Below, in pieces: positions 16,611-25,213 of a stretch of DNA of 64,000 nt. Position 1 is the stretch's first letter. Each line of letters opens with the position of its first letter. The notes beneath the pieces were generated by a model. It was not told the origin of the DNA. It saw nothing but the letters and a program-made list of their open reading frames with translations, and searched no databases. The stretch is taken from assembly GCF_029835735.1 (NCBI RefSeq), contig NZ_JAOEAL010000001.1, forward strand, positions 806,001-870,000. The letters run 5' to 3'. Origin of the DNA: Shewanella sp. GD04112. Lineage in GTDB: Bacteria; Pseudomonadota; Gammaproteobacteria; Enterobacterales; Shewanellaceae. The position numbers were made by a program, and so were the translations under genes.

Positions 16611-18017
16611 ATGTCACAACAAGGTGCGTTTAAACCTAAGAATAAGCCGACAGATGTGCAGGTCGATAGCTTAAAGCTGCCGCCGCATTCGATAGAGGCT
16701 GAACAATCGGTCTTAGGTGGCCTAATGTTAGACGCCGACGCTTGGGATAAAGTGGCCGAGACTGTGGTGAAAGAGGATTTTTATTCCCGCTCGCACCGAA
16801 TGATTTTTGCGGCCATGCACCGTTTAGTCGAAAGTGGTCAACCCATCGACTTAATTACGGTTTCTGAACAGCTTGAAGTTGAAAACCAGCTTGAAGAAGC
16901 GGGCGGCTTTGCCTATTTAGGCGAGATTGCCAAAAACACTCCGAGCGCGGGTAACATTGTTTCCTACGCCGAGATCGTGCGTGAGCGCGCCGTGGTGCGT
17001 GAGATGATCCGTGTCGCCCATGAGATTGCCGATGCGGGTTACAATCCCGAAGGGCGTGATTCCAGCGCCTTGCTCGATTTGGCCGAGAGTAAAGTCTTTA
17101 AGATTGCCGAGCAGCGCACCAATGCCAACGAAGGTCCTGAAGGCATTAAAACCATTCTCGAAAAAACCGTCGATAAGATTGAGCAGCTCTACAACAATCC
17201 ACACAACGGTGTGACTGGGGTGTCGAGCGGCTTTAGCGATCTCGACCGCATGACAGCGGGCTTCCAATCCGGCGACTTGATCATCGTCGCGGCGCGTCCT
17301 TCTATGGGTAAAACCACCTTCGCGATGAACTTGTGCGAACAGGCGGCGATGAATGAAGACAAGCCAGTGCTGATTTTCAGTCTTGAGATGCCCTCGGAAC
17401 AGATCATGATGCGTATGTTGGCCTCCTTGGGCCGCGTCGATCAAACTAAAATCCGTACCGGACAACTCGATGATGAGGATTGGGCGCGGGTATCCTCGAC
17501 CATGGGGATTATGCTCGAGCAGGGCAAGATGTATATCGACGACGGTTCAGGCTTAACGCCGACCGAAGTGCGCAGTCGTGCCCGTCGTATTGCCCGTGAA
17601 TATGGTGGGTTGTCGATGATCATGGTCGACTACTTGCAGCTGATGCAAGTACCGGCGTTATCGGACAACCGTACCCTAGAAATTGCTGAAATCTCTCGCT
17701 CTCTCAAGGCATTGGCTAAAGAGTTAGAGATCCCCGTGATTGCACTTTCTCAGCTTAACCGCTCGCTCGAACAACGTGCCGATAAGCGCCCAGTGAACTC
17801 GGACTTACGTGAATCGGGTTCTATTGAGCAGGATGCGGACCTCATCATGTTTATTTACCGTGATGAGGTGTATAACAACGATTCTCCCGATAAGGGCACC
17901 GCGGAAATCATTATCGGTAAGCAGCGTAACGGCCCCATTGGACGTGTGCGCTTGACTTTCCAAGGCCAGTTTTCCCGTTTTGATAACTACGCTGGCCCGC
18001 AGTTTGAAGAAGATTAA
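16611..18017 (+). CDS. dnaB: Replicative DNA helicase DnaB
   Basis: Hexameric 5'-3' helicase of the replication fork. It has 468 residues from ATG 16611, which has GGGAG at 16601-16605; an in-frame TTG at 16557 is less likely. The N-terminal primase-interacting domain begins near HSIEAEQSVLGGLMLD. The RecA-like core has Walker A ARPSMGKTTFAMN (~231), Walker B-type MIMVDYLQLM, and the DnaB4 motif SQLNRSLEQRADKRPVNSDL with the arginine finger region beyond. There is no intein. It is followed by alr, as in E. coli. Confidence 0.98.
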   Translation: MSQQGAFKPKNKPTDVQVDSLKLPPHSIEAEQSVLGGLMLDADAWDKVAETVVKEDFYSRSHRMIFAAMHRLVESGQPIDLITVSEQLEVENQLEEAGGFAYLGEIAKNTPSAGNIVSYAEIVRERAVVREMIRVAHEIADAGYNPEGRDSSALLDLAESKVFKIAEQRTNANEGPEGIKTILEKTVDKIEQLYNNPHNGVTGVSSGFSDLDRMTAGFQSGDLIIVAARPSMGKTTFAMNLCEQAAMNEDKPVLIFSLEMPSEQIMMRMLASLGRVDQTKIRTGQLDDEDWARVSSTMGIMLEQGKMYIDDGSGLTPTEVRSRARRIAREYGGLSMIMVDYLQLMQVPALSDNRTLEIAEISRSLKALAKELEIPVIALSQLNRSLEQRADKRPVNSDLRESGSIEQDADLIMFIYRDEVYNNDSPDKGTAEIIIGKQRNGPIGRVRLTFQGQFSRFDNYAGPQFEED

Positions 18018-18092
18018 TTGCTGGTGTTAGAAGCTAAGCACTGCTTATGTATTCTTTTTATTTCCTGACTTTCCAAATAGACAAGGCAAATT

Positions 18093-19169
18093 TTGAAACC
18101 TTTTCCCCGAGCAGAAATTAGCAGTAGTGCACTGCAGAACAATCTCGCCGTCTTGCGTCAACAGGCGAGTCGCAGCCAAGTAATGGCGGTGGTGAAAGCC
18201 AATGGTTATGGTCATGGATTATTAAATGTCGCCAATTGTTTACATACGGCTGATGGCTTTGGTTTAGCCCGTTTAGAAGAGGCCTTAGAGCTGCGCGCTG
18301 GTGGCGTGAAGGCGCGCTTGTTATTGCTTGAAGGCTTCTTTCGCAGCACGGATTTACCTTTGTTGGTGGCCCACGATATCGATACTGTGGTGCACCACGA
18401 GTCGCAAATCGAAATGTTAGAGCAGGCGACGCTCTCAAAACCTGTCACAGTATGGTTGAAAGTGGATTCTGGCATGCATCGGTTAGGTGTAACCCCTGAG
18501 CAATTTACGCAGGTGTATGCGCGTTTGATGGCCTGTGACAATGTCGCCAAGCCCATCCATTTAATGACTCACTTTGCTTGTGCCGATGAGCCTGAAAATC
18601 ATTACACCCAAGTGCAAATGCAAACCTTTAATCAGTTAACCGCAGATTTACCTGGGTTTAGAACCTTAGCCAATTCTGCGGGCGCCCTCTATTGGCCCAA
18701 GAGCCAAGGGGACTGGATCCGCCCAGGGATCGCGCTCTATGGTGTGTCTCCGGTCACGGGGGATTGCGGCGCCAATCATGGTCTGATCCCGGCGATGAAT
18801 TTAGTCTCGCGTTTGATTGCGGTGCGCGATCACAAGGCCGGACAACCTGTTGGCTATGGTTGTTATTGGACGGCGAAACAAGATACTCGCCTTGGTGTCG
18901 TGGCGATTGGTTATGGTGATGGTTATCCGCGTAATGCGCCAGAAGGCACGCCCGTGTGGGTTAATGGTCGCCGAGTACCGATCGTTGGTCGTGTATCTAT
19001 GGATATGCTAACCGTTGATTTAGGTGCTGATGCGACGGACCTTGTGGGCGATGAAGCATTGCTCTGGGGCGCAGCCTTACCGGTTGAGGAAGTCGCCGAG
19101 CATATTGGCACCATCGCCTATGAATTAGTGACTAAACTCACCCCAAGGGTGGCAGTTTGCCTTGCATAA
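18093..19169 (+). CDS. alr: Alanine racemase
   Basis: PLP-dependent enzyme that interconverts L- and D-alanine for peptidoglycan. It has 358 residues. The PLP lysine is in VVKANGYGHG near residue 35, and the catalytic tyrosine region is in GVVAIGYGDGYPR followed by GRVSMDMLTVDLG. The start is TTG 18093 with AAGG seven bases upstream; the encoded start KPFPRAEIS matches the family N-terminus and no ATG fits. It lies 75 bases after dnaB and is followed by a terminator, giving a dnaB-alr unit. Confidence 0.95.
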   Translation: MKPFPRAEISSSALQNNLAVLRQQASRSQVMAVVKANGYGHGLLNVANCLHTADGFGLARLEEALELRAGGVKARLLLLEGFFRSTDLPLLVAHDIDTVVHHESQIEMLEQATLSKPVTVWLKVDSGMHRLGVTPEQFTQVYARLMACDNVAKPIHLMTHFACADEPENHYTQVQMQTFNQLTADLPGFRTLANSAGALYWPKSQGDWIRPGIALYGVSPVTGDCGANHGLIPAMNLVSRLIAVRDHKAGQPVGYGCYWTAKQDTRLGVVAIGYGDGYPRNAPEGTPVWVNGRRVPIVGRVSMDMLTVDLGADATDLVGDEALLWGAALPVEEVAEHIGTIAYELVTKLTPRVAVCLA

Positions 19170-19186
19170 GCCATTGGAGTGAATAC

Positions 19187-19213
19187 CAAAACGGCGCTTT
19201 GCGCCGTTTTTTA
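19187..19213 (+). terminator. Intrinsic terminator after alr
   Basis: AAAACGGCGC-TTT-GCGCCGTTTT hairpin with T-tract, about 20 bases beyond the alr stop. Confidence 0.93.
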
Positions 19214-19340
19214 TGCCCTGAAAGCGGATGATTGAGAGAATTGTCAGCCGTTCTGCACTTGGTTATTGCACCTTTGAGGCAATAATCAAGCTTGCAGAGC
19301 GACGTGAAAGGAAGGCTAAAGGGGAGTCAGTGGTAACGGA

Positions 19341-19805
19341 TTAATTTTCAAAACAGATTTCAATAAAGGCAGTGCCGTATGGGCTACTGAAGGGCATGAT
19401 AATTTTAGTGCCATTCGCTTTATGGGAAATGGTATGCCCTTTACCCGAGACCACCATAGGAGTTGCCATTTCAAACTCGTAACCCTTTTGCCCTAAAAGA
19501 TTTTTTGCTCCTCCTGTGACCATGTTGGTGATTTCACCTACCAAATCTGTCACTTCTTCATTTATCTTACCTGGGTTTTCCCCAAGCATATTTTGCATGA
19601 TCTGCAGTACCAGTTTTTGTTCAAAGGTAATAGATAACGACCCTTTAGTCTGTGGCCCAACCATACCAATTAACCCGGACACATCACCCTTGGCTAAGTT
19701 GTCGGTTTTAATTTGGGGCTTGCCCGGAGTGAGATCCATGCTTGCCATCGTCGAAATGACATTGAGCAGGGATTGCAGAAAAGGGTTAATAAAATTGACG
19801 TTCAT
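19341..19805 (-). CDS. cheX: CheX-type chemotaxis phosphatase
   Basis: 154-residue protein of the CheX/CheC family, which dephosphorylates CheY-P or related receiver domains. The conserved helix with the ExxN phosphatase residues is in VTDLVGEITNMVTGGAKNLL near residue 85. The N-terminus has the usual NPFLQSLLNVISTM pattern. There is no membrane segment. The ATG has GAGG eleven bases upstream. It is not next to other chemotaxis genes, so its receiver partner cannot be read from context. Confidence 0.85.
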   Translation of the reverse strand: MNVNFINPFLQSLLNVISTMASMDLTPGKPQIKTDNLAKGDVSGLIGMVGPQTKGSLSITFEQKLVLQIMQNMLGENPGKINEEVTDLVGEITNMVTGGAKNLLGQKGYEFEMATPMVVSGKGHTISHKANGTKIIMPFSSPYGTAFIEICFEN

Positions 19806-20373
19806 GCTTCAGTGTTTCCTCTTATGAACTTAAGCCTTATGGTCACCATGTCATTAAGGTTAGACGAAAAGTCGCTGAACCACAGCAATCTTAATCACAC
19901 TCTATCAGCTTAGATGACACAAATGGAAATGTGAGGTTAATTTCACGATTTTATTGTTATTTATCCTCGAAACAGCTTAAAACCACATCACTCAAGAGCC
20001 GCATTTTCGATATTTTTAGCTCCGATTATCGATACGCGATTTTGTCAGCCCAAGTTTGCTTACTCCCTGTGGATCAGCCAATTTCACCTAAATAAACATG
20101 GGTAGTTCCTGAGAATATTCTCGATTTTTACCGTCATATAAGTTTAATTTCATTAATTTTCATGGTGTTAGTTTTATTTCGGTATGGAGATCTTACTTAT
20201 TCAACCGCCAGTAAGACCTAGCGCGCATTTCAGTTTCAAATTGTGACTAAGATTAAATTGTAATGTAAATGATAATAATTATTGATTGCAATTTATGTTT
20301 TGCATATATTAGCGGCGATTAACAGATGGGGGACATCTGTTACAGAGTTTACTCCGCAACAGGAATGCTTTTG
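19806..20373. other. Regulatory gap between cheX and siderophore receptor
   Basis: AT-rich divergent intergenic region of about 570 bases. The right end carries the Fur box and promoter of the TonB receptor (20267-20310). The rest shows no gene-sized frame with a plausible ribosome binding site and no repeat that I could recognise. Confidence 0.55.
20267..20310 (+). promoter_or_regulatory. Fur box and promoter of the siderophore receptor
   Basis: AAATGATAATAATTATTGATT (20267-20287) is a good match to the Fur box built on GATAAT repeats. It overlaps the -35 of a promoter reading TTGATT (20282-20287), a 17-base spacer, and TATATT (20305-20310). Fur bound with iron would block RNA polymerase, so expression under iron limitation is expected. 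Confidence 0.8.
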
Positions 20374-22581
20374 ATGAAATTTGCAAAACGCCGCAATGGC
20401 CGAGTTACGCTCGGTGCCCATGTTTTAGGTTCGTTAACGATTGGAATGGCGGTTTCAGCCGCTCCCGCTATGGCGACGGAGCCACAGCCACAGCCACAGC
20501 CACAAGTCGTTGATAAGAAAGTTGAACATATTGAAGTGAACGGTGAGTACTTAGGTTACAACACCCGTAAAGTGCAATCGGGTAAATTTACCGAAGATCT
20601 GCTCAATACCGCTAAAACCGTTACCGTTATCAATCAAGATTTAATCAAGGATATGGGCGCCCAGAGTTTTACCGATGCACTGCGTGCAACACCCGGTATC
20701 ACACTAGGGACAGGTGAGGGCGGCAACCCTTACGGTGATAGACCCTTTATCCGTGGTTACGATGCTCAATCTTCAACCTTTATCAATGGTATGCGTAATG
20801 TGGGCTCACAAAGCCGCGAAACCTTTAACATTGAACAAATCGAAGTTCTGAAAGGCCCAAGCTCTGTGTATAACGGTCGTGGCGCCGTTGGCGGTAGCAT
20901 CAATATTGTGACCAAAAAAGCCCAATCCGAAGACTTTATTAATGCCGATGTTGCCGTCGGAACGGATTCGCTAAAACGCGCCAGTGTTGATGTTAACCAT
21001 GTGATTACCGATGAGGCTGCGGTCCGTATCAACATGATGGCCCACGATGCAGACACCCCGGGGCGCGATGAAGTCACGGGTAATCGTTGGGGTGTAGCGC
21101 CTTCGGTGACCTTTGGTTTAACGACGCCAACCAAAGTCACGCTCGAATATTATCACTTTGAAAATCATGATATTCCTGATTATGGTATTCCCTACGATCA
21201 GGCAACGGGTCAACCTGCGGATGTCGACCCTGATAACTTCTACGGTTTGTTGTCGCGGGATTTTCGCGACACTATGGATGATACGGCGTCAGTGTTGATC
21301 AGCCATGATTTTAACAACGACATGCAGTTCACTTCGACCTCCATCTATAGCCGTAACAGCAATTACTATATTGTGACTAACCCTGACGATACCACGGGTA
21401 ACGTGGCTAATGGTTATGTTTGGCGAAACACTAAGTCGCGCCATTCGGTTACTAAGACCCTAGCGACTCAATTGCAACTCTCGGGTGAAGCAAAACTTGC
21501 GGGAATGACTAACCGTTTTGCCGTTGGTACTGAACTCAGTAACGAACGTACCAGCAATTTGAGTTACACCGTCGATACGGGCAATGGCCGCAACGCGGGT
21601 TGTAATCAGGCGATGCTAGATAACTACAACTGTACGCTGCTGGATAATCCAAATCCGCACGATCCTTGGGTTGGCACTATCACCCTCGGCACCGATGCGA
21701 CAGTTACAGAAACCGATACTCGATCGCTTTATGCCTTTAACACCATTGAGTTAACCGAAGCGTGGATGGTGAACGCCGGGATCCGTTGGGATGATTACAG
21801 CACCAGTGCTGAGAATTCGACTTCTGAATTCAGTAACGATACCGACTTCTTTAACTATCAATTATCGGTACTTTATAAGCCTTCCGAAAACGGCAGTATT
21901 TATGCGGCTTGGGCTACATCTTCTAACCCTCCGGGGACCTCAAATGGTGATGGCGCGGATCGTCTCGGCAGTACTAACGCCGATTTAGAGCCAGAAGATA
22001 CTGAAAGCTATGAGTTAGGCACTAAGTGGGACTTCTTTGCTGGACGTTTATCTCTGAATGGTTCGGTATTCCAAATCGAGAAAAACAACGCTCGGGTCGC
22101 GACCTCTGGCGATCGTAACTCGCCGCAGGAAAACGTTGGCGAGCAAAAGGTGAAAGGTTTCGAACTCGGCTTCTCCGGTGACTTTACTGAGCATTGGCAC
22201 GGTTTTGGTGGTTACACTTACTTGGATGCAACGCTAGAAAGCAATGGCTATAACCAAGCGCAAAATGGTAACCGCTTCCCCAATACCGCTAAAAATAGCT
22301 TAAGTTTATTCACGACTTACGATGTGACTGAGGATTTTACTGTCGGTACGGGCGCGTACTACATGGGTAAAGTTTATGGTAATACGGCTAACACGTTATC
22401 GATTCCATCCTACTGGCGTTTTGATTTTACCTCATCCTATAAAATGAGTGAATTCTTGACCTTACGCCTGAACGTGCAGAATCTAACGGATGAGCGTTAT
22501 TACGATAAGGCGTACACCGCGCACTTTGCTAATATGGCCCCTGGTCGCTTAGTGATGTTAAGTGCGGACATGCACTTCTAA
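20374..22581 (+). CDS. TonB-dependent siderophore receptor, Fiu-like
   Basis: Outer-membrane receptor for an iron-siderophore, probably catecholate. It has 735 residues from ATG 20374 (AGGA at 20361-20364); upstream in-frame ATGs at 20326 and 20365 are less likely because this one gives a clean signal peptide ending APAMATEP. A short PQPQPQPQ stretch follows the signal. The plug domain has NTAKTVTVINQDLIKDMGAQ and RPFIRGYDAQ, then VLKGPSSVYNGRGAVGGSIN. The barrel closes with GRLVMLSADMHF, ending in phenylalanine as needed for BAM assembly. The Fur box upstream and PiuC downstream support a Fiu/PiuA role. Confidence 0.92.
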   Translation: MKFAKRRNGRVTLGAHVLGSLTIGMAVSAAPAMATEPQPQPQPQVVDKKVEHIEVNGEYLGYNTRKVQSGKFTEDLLNTAKTVTVINQDLIKDMGAQSFTDALRATPGITLGTGEGGNPYGDRPFIRGYDAQSSTFINGMRNVGSQSRETFNIEQIEVLKGPSSVYNGRGAVGGSINIVTKKAQSEDFINADVAVGTDSLKRASVDVNHVITDEAAVRINMMAHDADTPGRDEVTGNRWGVAPSVTFGLTTPTKVTLEYYHFENHDIPDYGIPYDQATGQPADVDPDNFYGLLSRDFRDTMDDTASVLISHDFNNDMQFTSTSIYSRNSNYYIVTNPDDTTGNVANGYVWRNTKSRHSVTKTLATQLQLSGEAKLAGMTNRFAVGTELSNERTSNLSYTVDTGNGRNAGCNQAMLDNYNCTLLDNPNPHDPWVGTITLGTDATVTETDTRSLYAFNTIELTEAWMVNAGIRWDDYSTSAENSTSEFSNDTDFFNYQLSVLYKPSENGSIYAAWATSSNPPGTSNGDGADRLGSTNADLEPEDTESYELGTKWDFFAGRLSLNGSVFQIEKNNARVATSGDRNSPQENVGEQKVKGFELGFSGDFTEHWHGFGGYTYLDATLESNGYNQAQNGNRFPNTAKNSLSLFTTYDVTEDFTVGTGAYYMGKVYGNTANTLSIPSYWRFDFTSSYKMSEFLTLRLNVQNLTDERYYDKAYTAHFANMAPGRLVMLSADMHF

Positions 22582-22601
22582 GCCGTATTAATCGAGATCT
22601 G

Positions 22602-22625
22602 AATGGCAGCCCTAGGGCTGCCATT
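22602..22625 (+). repeat. Perfect 24-base inverted repeat between receptor and PiuC gene
   Basis: Arms AATGGCAGCCCT and AGGGCTGCCATT abut with no spacer, 20 bases after the receptor stop and 32 before the piuC ATG. There is no T-run after it, so it is not a standard terminator; it could be an mRNA-stabilising or processing hairpin that sets different levels for the two genes, or a DNA operator. Confidence 0.6.
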
Positions 22626-22656
22626 GATGTTTATACTATTCCAATAGGATGTTGAA

Positions 22657-23331
22657 ATGCTTATTGAAATTCCGAATGTTTTTTCTAAAGAAGAAGTCAA
22701 TCAGCTAAGGGAAGAGCTCGATGCCCGCACTTGGATTGATGGCAACCAGACCTCGGGCGTAATGGCGAGCACCCGTAAACGTAATCAGCAGTTAGATAAA
22801 GATGACCCTGTCGCACTGCAAATCGGTGAGCTGATCATGGCGCGCTTATTGGCCCACCCTTTATTTGTGTCCGCGGCGCTGCCATTACAGTTTTATCCTC
22901 CCTTGTTTAATCGTTATCAAGGTGGCGAAACCTTTGGCTATCATATCGATAATGCGATTCGCTCGACCAGCGAAGGCATGGTGCGCACCGATCTGTCAGC
23001 CACCTTATTTTTAAGTGAACCAGACACTTATCAAGGTGGTGAGCTGGTGATCCAAGATACCTATGGCCAGCAAAGCATTAAGCTCGCGGCGGGCTCATTG
23101 GTGTTGTATCCCTCGACAAGTCTGCATCAGGTTACTCCTGTTAACTCGGGTGAACGCACTGCTGCGTTTATGTGGCTGCAGAGTATGGTGCGCGATGAGG
23201 GGCAGCGCCGCTTGCTATTTCAACTCGATCAATCGATTCAAGCGTTGACGGCGCAGGCCGCGCCAGAACAAGAGTTGTTTAATCTGACGGGGGTTTACCA
23301 TAACTTGCTCAGACGTTGGAGCGAGTTGTAG
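22657..23331 (+). CDS. piuC: PKHD-type Fe(II)/2-oxoglutarate hydroxylase PiuC/YbiX
   Basis: Iron- and 2-oxoglutarate-dependent dioxygenase of the PKHD family, 224 residues, cytoplasmic. The iron-binding facial triad is visible as HxD in TFGYHIDNAIR (~residue 98) and the distal His in YPSTSLHQVTPV (~157). The 2-oxoglutarate Arg is in GERTAAFMW. It sits 75 bases after the Fiu-like receptor, the same pairing as fiu-ybiX in E. coli and piuA-piuC in Pseudomonas. Its substrate is not established; a siderophore or siderophore-drug modification has been suggested from the linkage. Confidence 0.92.
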   Translation: MLIEIPNVFSKEEVNQLREELDARTWIDGNQTSGVMASTRKRNQQLDKDDPVALQIGELIMARLLAHPLFVSAALPLQFYPPLFNRYQGGETFGYHIDNAIRSTSEGMVRTDLSATLFLSEPDTYQGGELVIQDTYGQQSIKLAAGSLVLYPSTSLHQVTPVNSGERTAAFMWLQSMVRDEGQRRLLFQLDQSIQALTAQAAPEQELFNLTGVYHNLLRRWSEL

Positions 23332-23388
23332 TGATTCTAAGCTAGGCTTCTCTCCTCGCTTCATCTCCCCAAAGCGGGCGGTTTAGGG

Positions 23389-23448
23389 TATAATCCCGCC
23401 AGCTTTGAGGGGCAACAAAACAGTAAACGTTAACTCGTTTACTGTTTT
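23389..23448 (+). promoter_or_regulatory. dusA promoter followed at once by a terminator-like hairpin
   Basis: A consensus -10 TATAAT lies at 23389-23394, without an obvious -35. About 22 bases further begins a 13-base-pair inverted repeat (AAAACAGTAAACG / CGTTTACTGTTTT, 23417-23448, six-base loop) ending in a T-run. A transcript starting near 23401 would meet a terminator within about 50 nt and would need readthrough to reach dusA at 23559. This arrangement suggests attenuation or a very short RNA. Confidence 0.5.
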
Positions 23449-23558
23449 TGTATTTTTACGCTGGCGCTGCATTGCTCATCCGCGGCTTAAATTAAGGCGC
23501 TTTATCCCTCTAAGCTTGAACTTACTGGCAAATTTTAATTACTTGAGTCGATAGTCAC

Positions 23559-24566
23559 GTGTTGAAAAATAATCTTAATGATGGTCTACAGCTCGACCGC
23601 ACCTTTTCCATTGCGCCCATGTTGGATTGGACGGATCGTCATTACCGTTATTTTGCTCGCTTGATGTCGGCCAATGCCTTGCTGTATACCGAGATGGTGA
23701 CTACGGGGGCGATTTTGCATGGCCGTGGTGATTATCTTGCCTATAACCAAGAAGAACATCCCCTTGCATTGCAATTGGGTGGCTCGAATCCTGCTGAACT
23801 TGCTCGGTGCGCCAAACTTGCCGCCGAGCGCGGTTATGATGAAGTAAACCTCAATGTGGGCTGTCCTTCCGACCGGGTGCAAAACGGTCGCTTTGGTGCC
23901 TGTTTGATGGCCGAACCTGAGCTGGTGGCTGAGTGTGTCGATGCTATGAAGCAAGTGGTTGATATTCCTGTGACGGTAAAAACACGTATCGGCATTGACG
24001 AACAGGATAGCTATGAGTTTTTGACTCACTTTATTGATACTGTTATGGCTAAAGGCTGTGGTGAATTTATTATCCATGCGCGTAAGGCGTGGTTACAGGG
24101 CTTAAGTCCGAAGGAAAATCGCGAGATCCCGCCCTTAGACTACGACAGGGTGTATCAGCTTAAGCGTGATTATCCGACGCTCAATATCAGCATTAACGGT
24201 GGTATCACTAGCCTTGAACAGGCTAAAACTCACTTGCAACACTTAGATGGTGTGATGGTGGGACGTGAGGCTTACCAAAATCCCTATATTCTGGCGCAGG
24301 TTGACCAACTGCTCTGTGGCAGTCAGAAGGCGGTGATGAGCCGTGAAGCTGTGATTGAGACCATGTTGCCCTATATCGAGGCTCACTTGCAGGCGGGCGG
24401 GCGCTTAAATCATATCACTCGCCATATGATTGGCTTATTCCAAGGCTTACCGGGTGCCCGTGCGTGGCGTCGTTATTTGAGCGAAAACGCCCATAAAAAC
24501 GGTGCAAGTATTGAGGTGGTCAAGCAGGCTTATCAAAGTATTCAGAGCGAAATGGTTGCTCAATAA
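23559..24566 (+). CDS. dusA: tRNA-dihydrouridine(20/20a) synthase DusA
   Basis: FMN-dependent enzyme that reduces U20/U20a in the tRNA D-loop, 335 residues. Family features are FSIAPMLDWTDRHYRYFAR near the N-terminus, the catalytic cysteine in NVGCPSDRVQNGRFGACLM (~108), FMN-phosphate contacts in ISINGGI and GVMVGREAYQNP, and the C-terminal helical tRNA-binding domain. Start is GTG 23559 or the adjacent TTG; neither has a good ribosome binding site. Many integrative elements use the start of dusA as an attachment site, but none is inserted here. Confidence 0.95.
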   Translation: MLKNNLNDGLQLDRTFSIAPMLDWTDRHYRYFARLMSANALLYTEMVTTGAILHGRGDYLAYNQEEHPLALQLGGSNPAELARCAKLAAERGYDEVNLNVGCPSDRVQNGRFGACLMAEPELVAECVDAMKQVVDIPVTVKTRIGIDEQDSYEFLTHFIDTVMAKGCGEFIIHARKAWLQGLSPKENREIPPLDYDRVYQLKRDYPTLNISINGGITSLEQAKTHLQHLDGVMVGREAYQNPYILAQVDQLLCGSQKAVMSREAVIETMLPYIEAHLQAGGRLNHITRHMIGLFQGLPGARAWRRYLSENAHKNGASIEVVKQAYQSIQSEMVAQ

Positions 24567-24685
24567 TTATTCGATTTAAAAAGTGGTGAGATTGACTAAT
24601 GCTTGTAGTATTTTTCACCACTTTACCTTTCTCAAATATCTCGCCTATATCGTTTCTGCTTAGAATAAATTATTAATTAATTTTA

Positions 24686-24698
24686 AATCAGTAGCTTA
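24686..24698 (+). promoter_or_regulatory. IHF-like site upstream of sigma-54 promoter
   Basis: AATCAGTAGCTTA matches the IHF consensus WATCAA-N4-TTR at all but one position and lies in an AT-rich stretch about 20 bases upstream of the -24 element, the usual place for IHF-induced bending in sigma-54 promoters. Confidence 0.5.
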
Positions 24699-24715
24699 AG
24701 TTTGTTTTGATAAGT

Positions 24716-24730
24716 TGGCACGCCCTTTGT
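24716..24730 (+). promoter_or_regulatory. Sigma-54 promoter of the PspC mini-operon
   Basis: TTGGCAC-N5-TTTGT: TGGCAC at 24716-24721 and TTGT at 24727-24730, with GG and GT separated by ten bases. This matches the RpoN -24/-12 consensus except for the final C. It is 45 bases before the first ATG, so the expected start is near 24741. An enhancer-binding ATPase would be required; a PspF homologue is the obvious candidate but is not in the window. Confidence 0.75.
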
Positions 24731-24774
24731 AATAGTCCCTATGTCAAGTTAATCAATCGGAAAGGGACGACATC

Positions 24775-25068
24775 ATGTTTACTTCAAACGTTAAAAAATC
24801 AGTTCAAGCAAGTGTGTTATTCGGTGCATTAATGGCGAGTGTTGCGGTACACGCCGAAGCGGCACCTGTATCTGATGTAGTGGGCGCTATTGAGCAAACG
24901 CTGAGCACCCAAGCGCAGGAGTTGTTGGTTAACACTAAGCGTGAACTGGTGTTATCACTGCAAACACAATTAGCTGAAAGTATCTATGACTTCAATAGCC
25001 AGATAACACTGAGCGCGGATAACCAAGGTGAGTCTGTCACCTCAGGCGAATACAGCGCAAACAAGTAA
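24775..25068 (+). CDS. Small exported helical protein, first gene of sigma-54 operon
   Basis: 97 residues, not recognised as a named family. The signal peptide VQASVLFGALMASVAVHAEA ends near residue 28. The mature part is a helix-prone stretch (DVVGAIEQTLSTQAQELLVN, then KRELVLSLQTQLAESIYDFN) with a polar tail. The ATG has an AAAGGGA ribosome binding site. It is directly downstream of the sigma-54 promoter and directly upstream of a 36-codon membrane peptide and a PspC-domain protein, so a role in envelope stress is inferred from context only. Confidence 0.75.
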   Translation: MFTSNVKKSVQASVLFGALMASVAVHAEAAPVSDVVGAIEQTLSTQAQELLVNTKRELVLSLQTQLAESIYDFNSQITLSADNQGESVTSGEYSANK

Positions 25069-25078
25069 GGAGCTGCCT

Positions 25079-25189
25079 ATGTGGTTTGTAGCACCTCTTA
25101 TGACTCTGCTACTGCTACCAGTGATTAGCCTCGCGTTGTTTTCAGGAATTATCTGCTGGTTTCAGTGGCACAGTGTCAGCGATAAGTAA
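25079..25189 (+). CDS. 36-residue single-pass membrane peptide
   Basis: Small gene with a strong ribosome binding site: AAGGAG at 25067-25072, which overlaps the stop of the preceding gene, six bases before ATG. The peptide is almost one membrane helix: VAPLMTLLLLPVISLALFSG then IICWFQWHSVSDK. It resembles the small inner-membrane Psp proteins in kind, not in recognisable sequence. It is followed after 24 bases by the PspC-domain gene. Confidence 0.7.
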   Translation: MWFVAPLMTLLLLPVISLALFSGIICWFQWHSVSDK

Positions 25190-25213
25190 ATTATTCATCA
25201 ATTGGAGTTCAAA

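Noticed and set aside
16917..17465. 182-codon minus-strand frame inside dnaB
   Set aside because: Antisense to a highly conserved gene; the composition is that of a reverse shadow.
23559..23700. Integrative element at the start of dusA
   Set aside because: dusA is a known integration target, but the gene and its upstream region are intact with no foreign genes.
24580..24624. Inverted repeat AAAGTGGTGA/TCACCACTTT after dusA as a terminator
   Set aside because: The loop is 25 bases and no T-run follows, so termination is doubtful; it could still be a structural element upstream of the sigma-54 promoter.
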